A stretch of 64,000 bases of DNA, taken from CAJQQK01 sp963696075. Lineage in GTDB: Bacteria > Pseudomonadota > Alphaproteobacteria > Rhizobiales > Hyphomicrobiaceae. Location of the stretch: assembly GCA_963696075.1 (NCBI GenBank), contig CAVOJD010000029.1, forward strand, positions 62,001 through 126,000, given 5' to 3'. A program made the translations under genes and the position numbers. The notes under the pieces were generated by a model. It ran no database searches. It had not been told where the DNA came from and saw only the letters and a list, made by a program, of their open reading frames with translations. Shown here piece after piece: positions 45,268 to 54,422 of this stretch (positions are counted from its first letter, which is position 1; every line of letters begins with the position of its first letter).

Positions 45268-45773
45268 TCAGCGCCTCAGCTCGATCGTAATCCCGCGCAG
45301 CCCCTCGGCCGCCGTTGAGATGTCGACGCTCTGCTGGCGCTGGGAATAGGAGATCTTCATCGATCCCTGCACGGCCCCGTCGATCGAAAAGGCCATCTTG
45401 CCCGGCTGTGCGCGCCCGTTGATCTGGCCGGTCGCATTGAACGTCCGCTCTTCCCACGATCCGCTCAGGAGGCCATTGCTGTCGCTGAGTTTTGCGCGCA
45501 ACTCAATCCGATTGTCCGCGCCGCACACCGGATCGCAAACCCGAGTTCCGACCCGCCGCCATCAACGCGATAGTAGGCGCGGCAACGGATTTGCTGTGAC
45601 TGCCCGTCCGTGAGCATGATTTTGCCCGCGCCCCGCCAGGCACCTTCAAGCGTCTGAAACGTGCCGGAAGCCCGCGCATGAGCCGGCGTACTTTCCAGCG
45701 TGACCAGGGGCGCCGCCGCCGTCAGCGTGCCGGCCATGAACAGAACGGTGAAAAACTTTCGCAACGTCAACAC
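45268..45773 (-). pseudogene. Secreted protein of a conserved alphaproteobacterial family, frame broken
   Basis: Two overlapping minus frames encode one protein. The first (start 45773) gives a signal peptide (ends PAHARA), then GAWRGAGKIMLTDGQSQQIRCRAYYRVDG and GFAIRCA. The second continues with ADNRIELRAKLSDSNG, SGSWEERTFNATGQINGRA and QQSVDISTAAEGLRGITIELRR. Together they match a known pattern of small extracytoplasmic proteins (GxWxGxGxV, RCRxxY, LRR end). The join is within GCGGCGCGGAC near 45515-45528; removing two bases, or adding one, gives ~167 aa. Either a sequencing error or a recent inactivation. Function of the family is unknown. Confidence 0.75.
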
Positions 45774-45956
45774 AACAAGAACCTCCGACAGAGCCTGAGG
45801 TCTTGTTGCACGATGAGATTGAAAATTGGCTTATCAAACGGACGAGAACAATAAATCCGCGCGCAAAATAGTGCGGCGCAATGAATTGCCAGCGCAACTA
45901 TTGGCGCGATCGATCACGCCAACGGCCAAAGACGGATAAACCCGGATCGCCCGAAA

Positions 45957-46259
45957 TCAGTCCGTGCCGAGCCGGACCATCTGCCGGGTCGGGTCCGCCG
46001 CCGTGCAGGTCACCCCGATGTCGGCAAATGCAAACCGATAAACCCGCTGGCACAGCAACCCGTCATGTTCACGGATGCCAAGCTGGTCCTTGGCCGCGAA
46101 CTCAACCAGCCGCAGATGCGGGCCCGAAGAAATCGCGATCGAAACGCCCTGCCCCGTGCTCGCCACCGCCGACGCTGGCGTGGCAACGAGCGGCGCCAGG
46201 GCCCATGCGAATAAAGCAAATACGACTAAACCACCGGCAATCTTGTGCTGAATTGTCAT
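45957..46259 (-). CDS. Small secreted protein of unknown function
   Basis: 100 aa from ATG 46259 (MTIQHKIAGG). A signal peptide or anchor (about 8-35) is followed by a short beta-like domain ending FADIGVTCTAADPTRQMVRLGTD. Two cysteines (LLCQRVYRF, VTCTAA) may pair. No family recognised. Same strand as the broken secreted gene downstream, 183 bp away. Confidence 0.65.
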   Translation of the reverse strand: MTIQHKIAGGLVVFALFAWALAPLVATPASAVASTGQGVSIAISSGPHLRLVEFAAKDQLGIREHDGLLCQRVYRFAFADIGVTCTAADPTRQMVRLGTD

Positions 46260-46347
46260 TATACCCGCCCCCGAGTCCCCACTATCCAACCAGCATAGTG
46301 ATTCGGGTCCCGTGAGCGGAAGTCATTCTTGCCGTTCGCAGTACGAA

Positions 46348-47637
46348 TTATTCCAGATGCTCCGATTCTGTGATCGTCTGGTGCGTCTTGAGGAAGATGA
46401 CGGCAACGACCGCGATAACGGCCGGGATCAGCGCGAGAAGGCGCAGCGTCCACGTTGCATCCCCGATCGCATCGAACGCCCAGCCGACCGGAAAGGGCCC
46501 AAGCGACGCCCCGAAGACCCCGATCATCTGGCCCGTGCCCTGGATCGCGCCGAGATGCTTGCGCCCGAAATAACGGGGCCACAGATAACCAAACATCGTC
46601 ATCGAGAACGCATTGTTGACCCCGAAAACGACCGAGTAGAGGACGGCCCCGGGGCCGCTATCGGCGAACGTGATGAGCGTCAGCGACGAGGCCGTAACAA
46701 GCAGTCCGATCGCGAACACATACCGCGTGCGAAGTTTATCGAAGAGCCGGCCAACGAGCGGCATCGCAACAACCATCGCGACGGCAGAGATCGTGAACGC
46801 GCGGGCTGCGAATTCCGTCGAGATGCCCTGATGCGTGAGCACCTGCACCTGCCAGAAATGCAGCGTCGTCACCAACATCGCGATCGAGAACCAGCCGGCT
46901 GCAACGATGTAGAAGCTGATCGTTTGAAGCGCCTCGTTGAGGGTCAGTCCGGTGATGTCGGCGGCCGGCGTGTCGCCTGCCCCGCTCGGCGCCCGCCTCT
47001 CCCCGTCAGGCAGCAGCCCGACGTCTTCCGGCTTGTCGATCGCAAAGAAAATCAACGGCGGCAACATCAGGACCCAGGTCATAATGCCAAGCACGACCCA
47101 GGCCTGCCGCCATCCAATGGTCTCGATCAGGTATTGCCCCAGCGGCGGGTGCACCGCCATCGAGATGCCGAAGCCAACCGCCATCAGCCCCATCGCGAAA
47201 CCGCGTTGGCGCGAGAACCACTGCGAGACGAAATTCGCCGACCCGAGCATCATCGAGCCCTGGCCGAAAAAGCGCAGCAGCGCGAAGCCGAGCGCCAGCC
47301 AAAGAAAGTTCGCCGCCGCCCCGAAGATCATGCAGCAGATGCCAAGCAGCCCCGCAATGACGATCATCGCGAGCCGGGCGCCGAACCGGTCGACGAGGCG
47401 CCCCGTCTGCGGCAGCAGGAAGGCTGCCGCGAGCGTCGCGATCCCGTAAGCCGTCGCCATGGTGGCCTTGGAGATGCCAAGGTCCTGCGAGATCGGATCG
47501 ATGAACACGGAGAAGGTATGGGACTGGCCCGGCCCCGAGACGAAAATACCAAGGCTCGAGATGGCAACGATCACCCACCCGTAGAAGAAGCGGTCCTGTG
47601 CCTTGGCCACCGCGCTATGGCGCATTTTGTCGAACAA
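46348..47637 (-). CDS. MFS transporter, monocarboxylate/oxalate-formate type
   Basis: 429 aa, 12 hydrophobic segments. The N-terminus FFYGWVIVAISSLGIFVSGPGQSHTFSVF and GRLVDRFGARLA (loop 2) are the pattern of MCT-like bacterial MFS porters. The central loop carries LPDGERRAPSGAGDTPA. GGGAGA lies at good distance from TTG 47637; an ATG at 47625 is the alternative start. It likely moves small carboxylates. Divergent from the dihydroorotase-like gene, which makes cyclic amides or their acids possible substrates (inference). Confidence 0.88.
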   Translation of the reverse strand: MFDKMRHSAVAKAQDRFFYGWVIVAISSLGIFVSGPGQSHTFSVFIDPISQDLGISKATMATAYGIATLAAAFLLPQTGRLVDRFGARLAMIVIAGLLGICCMIFGAAANFLWLALGFALLRFFGQGSMMLGSANFVSQWFSRQRGFAMGLMAVGFGISMAVHPPLGQYLIETIGWRQAWVVLGIMTWVLMLPPLIFFAIDKPEDVGLLPDGERRAPSGAGDTPAADITGLTLNEALQTISFYIVAAGWFSIAMLVTTLHFWQVQVLTHQGISTEFAARAFTISAVAMVVAMPLVGRLFDKLRTRYVFAIGLLVTASSLTLITFADSGPGAVLYSVVFGVNNAFSMTMFGYLWPRYFGRKHLGAIQGTGQMIGVFGASLGPFPVGWAFDAIGDATWTLRLLALIPAVIAVVAVIFLKTHQTITESEHLE

Positions 47638-47867
47638 CTCTGTCGTCTCCCGTGTCTGAGGTCATCGCCGGACGTCTCCTATCATTTTCCGCCCTGTCCC
47701 AGGAGATGAAATATCCGCACGGGCGCCAATCCTGCAGAAATTCCAAGACGGTAATTTTTTTCACGCGTGCGCTGACGCCGCCAGCCACACGCTCTAGGAT
47801 GAGCGACCCAAATGCGCCGGCCGGCTCAAACCCGCCGACGCGCCAGAACGGAGGAAACAAAGCGGCG

Positions 47868-49206
47868 ATGGCCAACCAGTATGATCTGATTTTGAAGGGC
47901 GCGACCGTCGTCAATCAGGATGGCACCGGCGTGCGCGACATCGCGGTCTCCGGCGGCCGCATCGCTGCGATCTCGACGGCCGCCGAACCGATCACCGAGG
48001 GAGCCGGTGACGTTCTGGACTGTGCCGGCCTTCACATCCTGCCTGGCGTGATCGACAGCCAGGTCCACTTCCGCGAACCCGGCCTCACCCACAAGGAAGA
48101 CCTCGAAACCGGCAGCCGCGCCGCGGTCGCAGGCGGCGTCACCGTCGTCTTCGAGATGCCCAACACCAATCCACTGACCACCACCCCCGAGGCGCTTGCC
48201 GACAAGGTTGCCGCAGCCCGCAACCGCATGTTCTGTGACTTCGCCTTCTATGTCGGTGCAACCCGCGAAAACATCGACGACATCCCGATGCTGGAACGTC
48301 TCGAGGCCTCCGCCGGCATCAAGGTCTTCATGGGGTCGTCGACCGGCAATCTGCTGGTTGACGATGAGGCTTCCCTCGACCGCATCATTGCCCGCCTCTC
48401 GCGCCGCGCCGCGTTCCACTCTGAAGACGAAGACCGTCTCATCGCCCGCGAAGGCGTGCGCCGGCCGGGTGATCCGACCTCGCACCCCGAATGGCGTGAT
48501 GTCGAAGCTGCAATGATCTCGACCCGCCGCCTTGTCCGCCTCGCCGAGAAGAACCGCCGCCGCGTCCACGTCCTCCACATCTCGACGGGCGATGAGATGG
48601 CCTTCCTCAAGGACCATCGCGAATGGGCCAGCGTCGAGGTCACGCCGAACCATCTCACCCTGACAGCGCCCGAGTGCTACGAGCGCCTCGGCACCTTCGC
48701 CCAGATGAACCCGCCCGTGCGTGATGCAGCCCACCAGGCCCGTATCTGGGAAGGCGTGCGGGACGGCACCGTTGATGTCCTGGGCTCCGATCACGCCCCC
48801 CACACGCGCGAGGAAAAGGAACACGCCTACCCCGCCTCCCATTCCGGCATGACCGGCGTCCAGACACTGGTCCCGATCATGCTCGACCACGTCAATGCGG
48901 GCCGCCTCACCCTCGAGCGCTTCGTCGATCTGACGAGCCACGGCCCGCAACGCCTGTTCGGCCTTCGGGGCAAGGGACGCATTGCGGCAGGCTACGATGC
49001 GGACTTCACGATTGTGGATCTGAAGCGCCGTGAGACGATCACCGATGGCTGGATCGAAAGCCGCTGCGGCTGGACCCCCTTCGATGGCAAGACGGTCACC
49101 GGCTGGCCCATTGGCACGATCATTCGCGGCCGCCGCGTCATGTGGGACGGCGAAATCCTCGGGATCCGCCCGCGGCGACGCAGCGCGCTTCCACGAAGCC
49201 GACTAG
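47868..49206 (+). CDS. Dihydroorotase-family amidohydrolase (3' end frameshifted)
   Basis: ATG 47868 (MANQYDLILKG), with ACGGAGG upstream. Beta-sandwich start, then PGVIDSQVHFREPGLTHKED, catalytic-face FEMPNTNP, bridging Lys region SAGIKVFMGSSTG, VHVLHISTG, VEVTPNHLTL and SDHAPHTREE. The first metal His of the usual HxH is Gln (QVH). After WDGEILG one extra G in GGG (49161-49163) pushes translation into an unrelated frame to 49610. Removing it gives ...GSARGDAARFHEAD and a stop at 49206, 445 aa, the family length. Likely a dihydroorotase-like hydrolase of a cyclic ureide. Confidence 0.87.
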
Positions 49207-49252
49207 CTGGGCCGCCGCCCGCGGGCTGGCAGCAACGCCAATGCATAAAGGA

Positions 49253-49276
49253 AAGGCCGGGCGACTGCCCGGCCTT
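49253..49276 (-). terminator. Terminator between dihydroorotase-like and L,D-transpeptidase genes
   Basis: A 10-bp perfect stem (AAGGCCGGGC / GCCCGGCCTT) lies between convergent genes. On the minus strand it is followed by TCCTTTATGC, serving the L,D-transpeptidase; the plus-strand tail has no T-run. Confidence 0.6.
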
Positions 49277-49321
49277 GACGCAGGTTCTGAAAACGCCCGG
49301 GGCAGCGCCCCGCCATCGGTC

Positions 49322-50029
49322 TCAGTTGAGGCCGAGGATCGAACGGCGCCATGCCATGTCGCGGTTGCGCGGTGGCGCGCTGCGGCGCTGCACCGTTCGC
49401 CGCTGTGGTGAGCTCTCGCTCACGCCCGGAACCGCCGTTGGCACGAACTTACGCGCCAGACGAGTCGGCAGCTGCTGTTTCACGATGACCTTCGTCCCGA
49501 CCTTCGCAATGCTCGCAAGATGGGTGACATGCGAATTATGCATGCGAATGCAACCCGACGACGCTGCAAGTCCGATCGAGGAGGCATTGTTCGTGCCGTG
49601 GATCCGGTAGAGCGTCGAGCCGATGTAAAGCGCTTTGGCGCCGAGCGGGTTATAGAGGCCGCCCGTCATCAGCAGCGGCAGGTCGGGCTTGCGCTGGCGC
49701 ATTTCCGCTGGCGGGCGCCAGTCGGGCCAGTCACGCTTGGCCGAGATACGGTCCGTGCCCGACCACTGGAAGCCGAGCTTGCCAACCGTGATCGGATAGA
49801 GGTAGGCGCGCTGGCCCGGCAGCGTATAGACGAGGCGCCGCCGCTTGGTGTCGATCAGGATCGTGCCGGCCTTGTATTGCGAGGCAAACGGGATGACCGG
49901 CGGCGCGAGCGGCGTGATGGCGGGCTTCGGGCCGCCTTCCATCACCTCTTTCACCTTCTGGGCGTTTTGTGCATGCGCTGGAAGCGCCGCGGCGAGCGCG
50001 ACGAGGGTCAAGGTCAGGACGCGGTACAT
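49322..50029 (-). CDS. L,D-transpeptidase (YkuD domain)
   Basis: 235 aa from ATG 50029 (MYRVLTLTLV). A signal peptide ends near PAHAQ. The YkuD catalytic site is intact: YRIHGTNN, then SSIGLAASSGCIRMHN with the nucleophilic Cys in SGCIRM. TILIDTKRRRLVYTLPGQ is the domain's N-terminal strand pair. It cross-links peptidoglycan 3-3 or attaches outer membrane proteins to it in the periplasm. The C-terminus is a basic tail (RRTVQRRSAPPRNRD). One of several expected paralogues; exact substrate unclear. Confidence 0.93.
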   Translation of the reverse strand: MYRVLTLTLVALAAALPAHAQNAQKVKEVMEGGPKPAITPLAPPVIPFASQYKAGTILIDTKRRRLVYTLPGQRAYLYPITVGKLGFQWSGTDRISAKRDWPDWRPPAEMRQRKPDLPLLMTGGLYNPLGAKALYIGSTLYRIHGTNNASSIGLAASSGCIRMHNSHVTHLASIAKVGTKVIVKQQLPTRLARKFVPTAVPGVSESSPQRRTVQRRSAPPRNRDMAWRRSILGLN

Positions 50030-50300
50030 GTCTGTTCTCTTTCCCTGTTCGAAACGCCAGCAAGCCGACACAAGGCGGCAGGCCAAGGCGCATTCGACAA
50101 TTGGATTGTTCAAGCCCCCGAAACACGCTCAGCGGCTGGCGGATCGACGGCGATCAGCCGACGCAGATGCGCCACGCCGATAAGCATGTCCGGCGCAGCA
50201 CCTCCCCCGCTGTAGGCATTAACCTCACCGATCCCAACAATGGCGAACGAAAATGGTTACCACGCGACCCTGAAAATTATTAATAACAAACGATTGCGCA

Positions 50301-50981
50301 CTATTTCTTCGGTGTTGTGTGAGCTTGATGCACCGTCTTGAACGCGTGCCAGGTTCCGTCTGCGCCGATCGCAACGCCATAGCCGTCGTAGCGCCCCGCC
50401 TTCTTCATCCGCTTGACCTCATCGACGCTGACAAGCCGCAACAGCGCGACCTCGAGTGGTGGCGAAAGCTGGTCGAGGGGCAGTTCCGCAAACGCCGGCC
50501 AGATGAAGATCCGGGCGTTCTCGACATCGGGCCCGTGCCGGCGCACCGCATAGGGCCCAGCGAGTATATTGGCGAGCAGCGCCAGCATCTCCCGGCCCGT
50601 CCCATCGTGCGAAGCTTTGCGCCACGCCTCCAGCGTCTCTTTCACCGGCTTCTCCCCGAAATCGGGCGGCAGCTCGTTCCATTGCACCGGGATCATCAAT
50701 TCTTTCAGGTCACCCGACAGGGCTGCCGCCAGGATCGCATCCCGCATCTCTGCGACATTCACCGGCAAGTCGCCGCGTCCAAACCCGACCATGACCGGCG
50801 CGGTCTTCCCCCCCGCGCCGCCCTGCGATGCCGCAGCCTTGTTGCCATCCTGGCCGGCCGCCGGCGCATCACCGCCAACCAGAACAATGATGCAGACCAT
50901 GGCAAGCAACACAGCCATCACGCCAGCCCCGCGCCTGCCACTTCGCTCGGCGGTCTGCCCCTTCGGCCCCTGCTCAATCAT
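50301..50981 (-). CDS. Membrane-anchored periplasmic protein of unknown function
   Basis: 226 aa. GGGAGCAGGG precedes ATG 50981. One N-terminal TM (about 20-38, VMAVLLAMVCIIVLVGG) is followed by an Ala/Gly-rich linker and a soluble domain of ~165 residues (VGFGRGDLPVNVAEMRDAILAAALSGDLKELM, IFIWPAFAELPLDQLSPP, GYGVAIGADGTWHAFKTVH). I recall this C-terminal GADGTWH pattern in uncharacterised alphaproteobacterial proteins. Monocistronic, next to a LysE gene on the opposite strand. Confidence 0.72.
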   Translation of the reverse strand: MIEQGPKGQTAERSGRRGAGVMAVLLAMVCIIVLVGGDAPAAGQDGNKAAASQGGAGGKTAPVMVGFGRGDLPVNVAEMRDAILAAALSGDLKELMIPVQWNELPPDFGEKPVKETLEAWRKASHDGTGREMLALLANILAGPYAVRRHGPDVENARIFIWPAFAELPLDQLSPPLEVALLRLVSVDEVKRMKKAGRYDGYGVAIGADGTWHAFKTVHQAHTTPKK

Positions 50982-51127
50982 CGCCCTGCTCCCTCTTTGC
51001 CGCGCTCATACCACCTGACTTGGGACGAAATGGCGACGCGCGCCGCCCTATCATGACACGCGCCACGCGCCACGATATTGGCCCTGGATAGATCGGCTGT
51101 GGACTGGACATTGCCGAGCGATTGGGC

Positions 51128-51814
51128 ATGAGTGAGTTCATGTGGCCGAACTTCATCTCCTTCATCCCCAACCCGCTGATAATCCCTGTCGGGATCCTTG
51201 TCGGGCTTGCGGTATCGGCGCCGGTCGGACCGGTCAACGTGCTCTGTATCCAGCGCACGTTACAGCGCGGCGTCGCCGGTGGCATAGCAGCCGGTCTCGG
51301 CGCGGTGCTCGGTGATGGCCTGATTGCGCTCGCCGCCGCCATGGGCATTGGCGCCGTGACGAGCATGGTCACGCACTACCGTCTCGCGATCCAGGTCGCC
51401 GGCGGCATTGTCCTCGTTGCCTTTGGCTTGATGCTCTGGCGCGGCCGCCAACGTATTCGCGCCGCTGAAGCGGAGGCCACCGGCCCCGTCGGCATCCTGG
51501 ATTATGCCAGCGACGTGCCGAAGGCGTTCTTCATGACCGTCACCAATCCCGGCGCCGTCCTGGGCCTGTTCGCCATCTTCGGCGGTATCGGCTCCTTCGT
51601 CGAGGTGCGCGGGCCAGTCGAGGCGCTGGTTCTGGTCGCCTCGATCGTGGCTGGCTGTCTCACCTGGTGGACGATGCTGTCGCTCTTCATCTCGCGCCTC
51701 AGCGATCGCTTCGCTGAGATCGACATGGCCCGCATCAACCTGATCGCAGGCCTGGCGCTGATCGCTTTCGGCATTGTGCTGATGGGGGAAGTCGTCTGGA
51801 GCATCGCTGCTTGA
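51128..51814 (+). CDS. LysE/RhtB-family amino acid exporter
   Basis: 228 aa from ATG 51128 (MSEFMW). About six TM segments. The N-terminal VGLAVSAPVGPVNVLCIQRTLQRG corresponds to the LysE signature GxxxxxxPGPxNxxxxxxxxxxG (here APVGPVN), and TNPGAVLGLFAIFGGIG is the matching second-half loop. The family exports amino acids or similar zwitterions. The long central loop (~96-118, WRGRQRIRAAEAEATGP) is charged. Substrate not predictable. Confidence 0.85.
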   Translation: MSEFMWPNFISFIPNPLIIPVGILVGLAVSAPVGPVNVLCIQRTLQRGVAGGIAAGLGAVLGDGLIALAAAMGIGAVTSMVTHYRLAIQVAGGIVLVAFGLMLWRGRQRIRAAEAEATGPVGILDYASDVPKAFFMTVTNPGAVLGLFAIFGGIGSFVEVRGPVEALVLVASIVAGCLTWWTMLSLFISRLSDRFAEIDMARINLIAGLALIAFGIVLMGEVVWSIAA

Positions 51815-51837
51815 GGCGGTTGCACCAGGCGCGGCAC

Positions 51838-52086
51838 CTATTGGCGTGGCGCAGCCCCTGAAAATTCACCGTCGCGAACCCGCACGGCAAGGCGTTCCAT
51901 GAAGAGTGCCGCCTGCATTTCGCCGCGCGCATCAACGAGATCACTGAGGCCGGTATAGAGCGCGGCGAACGTCATCAAGTCCGGCGAAATGCCGGCCTCC
52001 AAGCCCTCTTCCCAGGCTGAAACGATGAGCTGCAGGGCATCCTGACTGTGGCATGCGGATCCCGCGCCCTGGGAACGGTGGGTCAT
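51838..52086 (-). CDS. Small conserved-looking protein of unknown function
   Basis: 82 aa, no signal or TM. A helical sequence (LQLIVSAWEEGLEAGISPDLMTFAALYTGLSDLV, then ARGEMQAALFMERLAVRV) with coherent codon use. No clear ribosome binding site. It could be a small helical regulator or adaptor; no family is recognised. Converges with the LysE gene. Confidence 0.6.
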   Translation of the reverse strand: MTHRSQGAGSACHSQDALQLIVSAWEEGLEAGISPDLMTFAALYTGLSDLVDARGEMQAALFMERLAVRVRDGEFSGAAPRQ

Positions 52087-52268
52087 TCTTTTCGTGCTCG
52101 CTTATCCAGACCATTCAGATCTGAGTTTTTTTGGTGTCTCCCCGGCCCGATCGTCTAGCATGCGATGGCCGCGCCGCCTCACGTACTCGCGCCTTAGTGT
52201 AAACGGCAAGGCATGATCGCCGCCCCGTTAGTTAACCGGCGTACAAGCACGGTTCCGCAGCCGAGCCG

Positions 52269-52772
52269 CTAGTCGGCAAGCTTGATCAGACGATTGGAAA
52301 TCTCGCGCGCTTCCTTGACGAACCGCGCGATGGAGTTGCGCGCCGACGGCGTACAACGCCGGTAGGTGCGCCGATAGCTGCGATACCCGCGATTGAAACG
52401 TTGCGCGATCGTGGCCTGACGCAACGCCGAACTGCCCTCTGTGCGAATGAGTTCGGACGCGATCTGGCGCCATCGCTGGCCGTCCTCCCCCCCACACACG
52501 GCGCGCAGGTAGTGCACCGATCCGAGGATCTCGGAAAGTCGCAACAACTGATCATCATAGGAACGCGTGTCACCCGGTGCCACGGCCCGCGTGGGGGCGG
52601 ATGCGCCGAACGCCAAAAGCGCGGTCACGATCATGACGGCGACCACCCTCGGGAAAGATGCACCACCGCGCTCAGGTCTTTGGCCGGGTCCCATCATGTC
52701 CAGCGCCTCGTTACCGGCTTGGCCGCGAACCGGCCCTGAACCGACCGTGACGATTCGCCGGCCGGTCATCAT
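52269..52772 (-). CDS. TIGR02301-like periplasmic protein
   Basis: 167 aa. A TM or signal segment at about 42-60 (VVAVMIVTALLAFGASAP) precedes a helical domain: RLSEILGSVHYLRAVCGGEDGQRWR, FNRGYRSYRRTYRRCTPSAR, ARFVKEAREISNRLI. The ILGxxHYLRxxCG...WR...FNRGYRxxxxxYxxC pattern is that of the TIGR02301 family, found across alphaproteobacteria with no known function. The two cysteines probably form a disulfide. The NUDIX gene is upstream on the same strand (21-bp gap), a pairing I recall from related genomes. Confidence 0.82.
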   Translation of the reverse strand: MMTGRRIVTVGSGPVRGQAGNEALDMMGPGQRPERGGASFPRVVAVMIVTALLAFGASAPTRAVAPGDTRSYDDQLLRLSEILGSVHYLRAVCGGEDGQRWRQIASELIRTEGSSALRQATIAQRFNRGYRSYRRTYRRCTPSARNSIARFVKEAREISNRLIKLAD

Positions 52773-52793
52773 CGTGTAAGCGCGCCGCGTGCG

Positions 52794-53282
52794 CTAATCA
52801 AGGCAGCCCTGCCGGGCTCGGAAGCACGCGTGCGCCTTGGCGATAAAATGCGCCAGCCGGTCCGTTGTCTTGAACGCGCTGATCTGGTCAAGCGTGACGA
52901 AGCGCGCCTCGACACAGTCATCTGCCGCGACCGGGCTGCCCGAAATCCAGCGGCCGAAGTGGATGACGAGCAGATAGTGGGCAATCAATTCGCCATCGCT
53001 GCCGCGGATCACCACATCGTTGGTATCGACAAGGCCGAGGATCTCGGCGTCGATGGCGGTCTCCTCCAGCACTTCACGCCGCGCCGCTGCCGCCGCCGTC
53101 TCGCCCGGTTCGATGTGCCCGCCCGGCAAGCTCCAGGTATTCTGCCGCGGGCTCTTGCCCCGCCGCCCGATCAGGACTTCATCTCCGCGGAAGATGGCCG
53201 CACTGGCCGCAGCCCGCGGCCAGGGCGAGCGGACCGCCCCGGACCGGTCGGATGGTTGGTTCACACGTGTGCTCCGTGTCAT
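52794..53282 (-). CDS. NUDIX hydrolase
   Basis: 162 aa. The NUDIX box is complete: GGHIEPGETAAAAARREVLE followed by ET, giving Gx5Ex7REUxEE with the metal-binding glutamates. ADDCVEARFVTLDQI is the usual C-terminal part. It hydrolyses nucleoside-diphosphate-X compounds; specificity cannot be read. First gene of a pair with the TIGR02301-like gene, divergent from the SRAP gene by 63 bp. Confidence 0.93.
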   Translation of the reverse strand: MTRSTRVNQPSDRSGAVRSPWPRAAASAAIFRGDEVLIGRRGKSPRQNTWSLPGGHIEPGETAAAAARREVLEETAIDAEILGLVDTNDVVIRGSDGELIAHYLLVIHFGRWISGSPVAADDCVEARFVTLDQISAFKTTDRLAHFIAKAHACFRARQGCLD

Positions 53283-53345
53283 GTTGCCGTTCGATACGAA
53301 ACCTTGTCGCCACTGACTGTTACCAGATCGCAGCGGAAGCTTGCC

Positions 53346-54053
53346 ATGTGCTCACGATATAGCCTCACTTCGCCTCACGAAGCCGTCCGCGCCTACTTCG
53401 ATTATGGCAACGAGCACCCCTTTCCGCCCCGCTATAACATCGCGCCGACCGACCCGGCTGCCATCGTGCGCACCGGCGCCCGTCATGCCCGCGAACTCGT
53501 CCTTGTGCGCTGGGGCCTGATTCCATCGTGGGTGCGCGACGTCGACAAGTTCGCAACGCTCATCAACGCCCGGGCCGAGACGCTGGCCGAAAAGCCCTCA
53601 TTCCGCGGCGCCATCCGCCACAAGCGCTGCCTGATACCGGCCGATGGCTTTTACGAGTGGACAGGCCCCCGCGGAAACAAGCAGCCCCACTATATCCATC
53701 GCAGCGGCTGGCAGCCCGGCGACCCGGAAGGCGCGGTCGCCCCCCTCGCCTTCGCCGGCCTCTATGAAGACTGGCTCGGCCCCGACGGCAGCGAGATCGA
53801 CACGATGGCGATTATCACGGTCGCCGCCAACGCCTTCATGAAGCCGATCCACGACCGCATGCCCGCCATCCTCGAACCGGCCGACTTCGAGGCCTGGCTC
53901 GATTGCCGCACCGTCGACACCGATGAGGCACTCACCCTGTTGCGGCCCGCCCCCGCCGGCCTGCTCGCTGAAACACCGGTCAGCCGGGCGGTCAACAATC
54001 CGCGTGCGGAAGGCCCCGAACTTCACGCCCCCGCGGCGCCAAGGCTCATTTGA
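53346..54053 (+). CDS. SRAP-domain abasic-site protein (YedK/HMCES family)
   Basis: 235 aa. The start at ATG 53346 exposes Cys2 (MCSRYSL) after Met removal, which is the residue that forms the thiazolidine cross-link with abasic DNA. RYNIAPTDP (Asn), NARAETLAEKPSFR (catalytic Glu), CLIPADGFYEW and IHDRMPAIL (catalytic His) are all in place. It shields abasic sites in single-stranded DNA and is often SOS-induced; I see no clear LexA box in the 63-bp upstream gap. Length is normal. Confidence 0.95.
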   Translation: MCSRYSLTSPHEAVRAYFDYGNEHPFPPRYNIAPTDPAAIVRTGARHARELVLVRWGLIPSWVRDVDKFATLINARAETLAEKPSFRGAIRHKRCLIPADGFYEWTGPRGNKQPHYIHRSGWQPGDPEGAVAPLAFAGLYEDWLGPDGSEIDTMAIITVAANAFMKPIHDRMPAILEPADFEAWLDCRTVDTDEALTLLRPAPAGLLAETPVSRAVNNPRAEGPELHAPAAPRLI

Positions 54054-54422
54054 CCATCCGCCGGGGACGGCCCGCTGGCGGCGCCGTTTACCAGGTTTGT
54101 TTATCATGTGCGCCACTTTTGCCCACATCTGACAATACTTCTGAGCAACGCAGCCCAAGCGACGGCTTGCTGGATATGGCGCTCAAGCGCTGGTCTGGCT
54201 ATACGTTCTTGATGGATGGATGCGCTTTGCGATGTTCGAGCGGGGGGTATCCAGCCATGGAACGTTACCGGCAGCGAATGCGCAGCCGGCGTGTTGGCCC
54301 GCATCACCGGACGTCGTGTGCGTTTTGGATGGGGTGGAAGACGCAGGCTTGGGGAGGCGGACGGGTGCCGCACGCCGACCCTTCAGAGCTGCATTGACGT
54401 GTTGAGCGAAGTACGGGTGCGT
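54054..54422 (+). other. Non-coding region upstream of the Clp_N/coiled-coil gene
   Basis: 369 bp. The frame of the downstream gene stays open back to 54216, but the translated sequence there is Cys/Arg/Trp-rich and unlike the rest of the protein, so it is more likely leader sequence. It should contain the promoter for that gene; I could not assign elements. Confidence 0.5.

Noticed and set aside
46312..47709. 465-codon plus-strand frame across the MFS gene
   Set aside because: Arg/His/Asp-rich antisense shadow with no membrane segments; the minus frame is a clear 12-TM transporter.
49207..49610. Extra 135-residue C-terminus on the dihydroorotase-like protein
   Set aside because: The sequence is Arg/Cys-rich noise antisense to the L,D-transpeptidase. 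One base removed from GGG restores the normal end at 49206.
54216..54422. 69-codon N-terminal extension of the Clp_N/coiled-coil protein
   Set aside because: Cys/Arg/Trp-rich and compositionally unlike the rest of the protein; no ribosome binding site at 54216.
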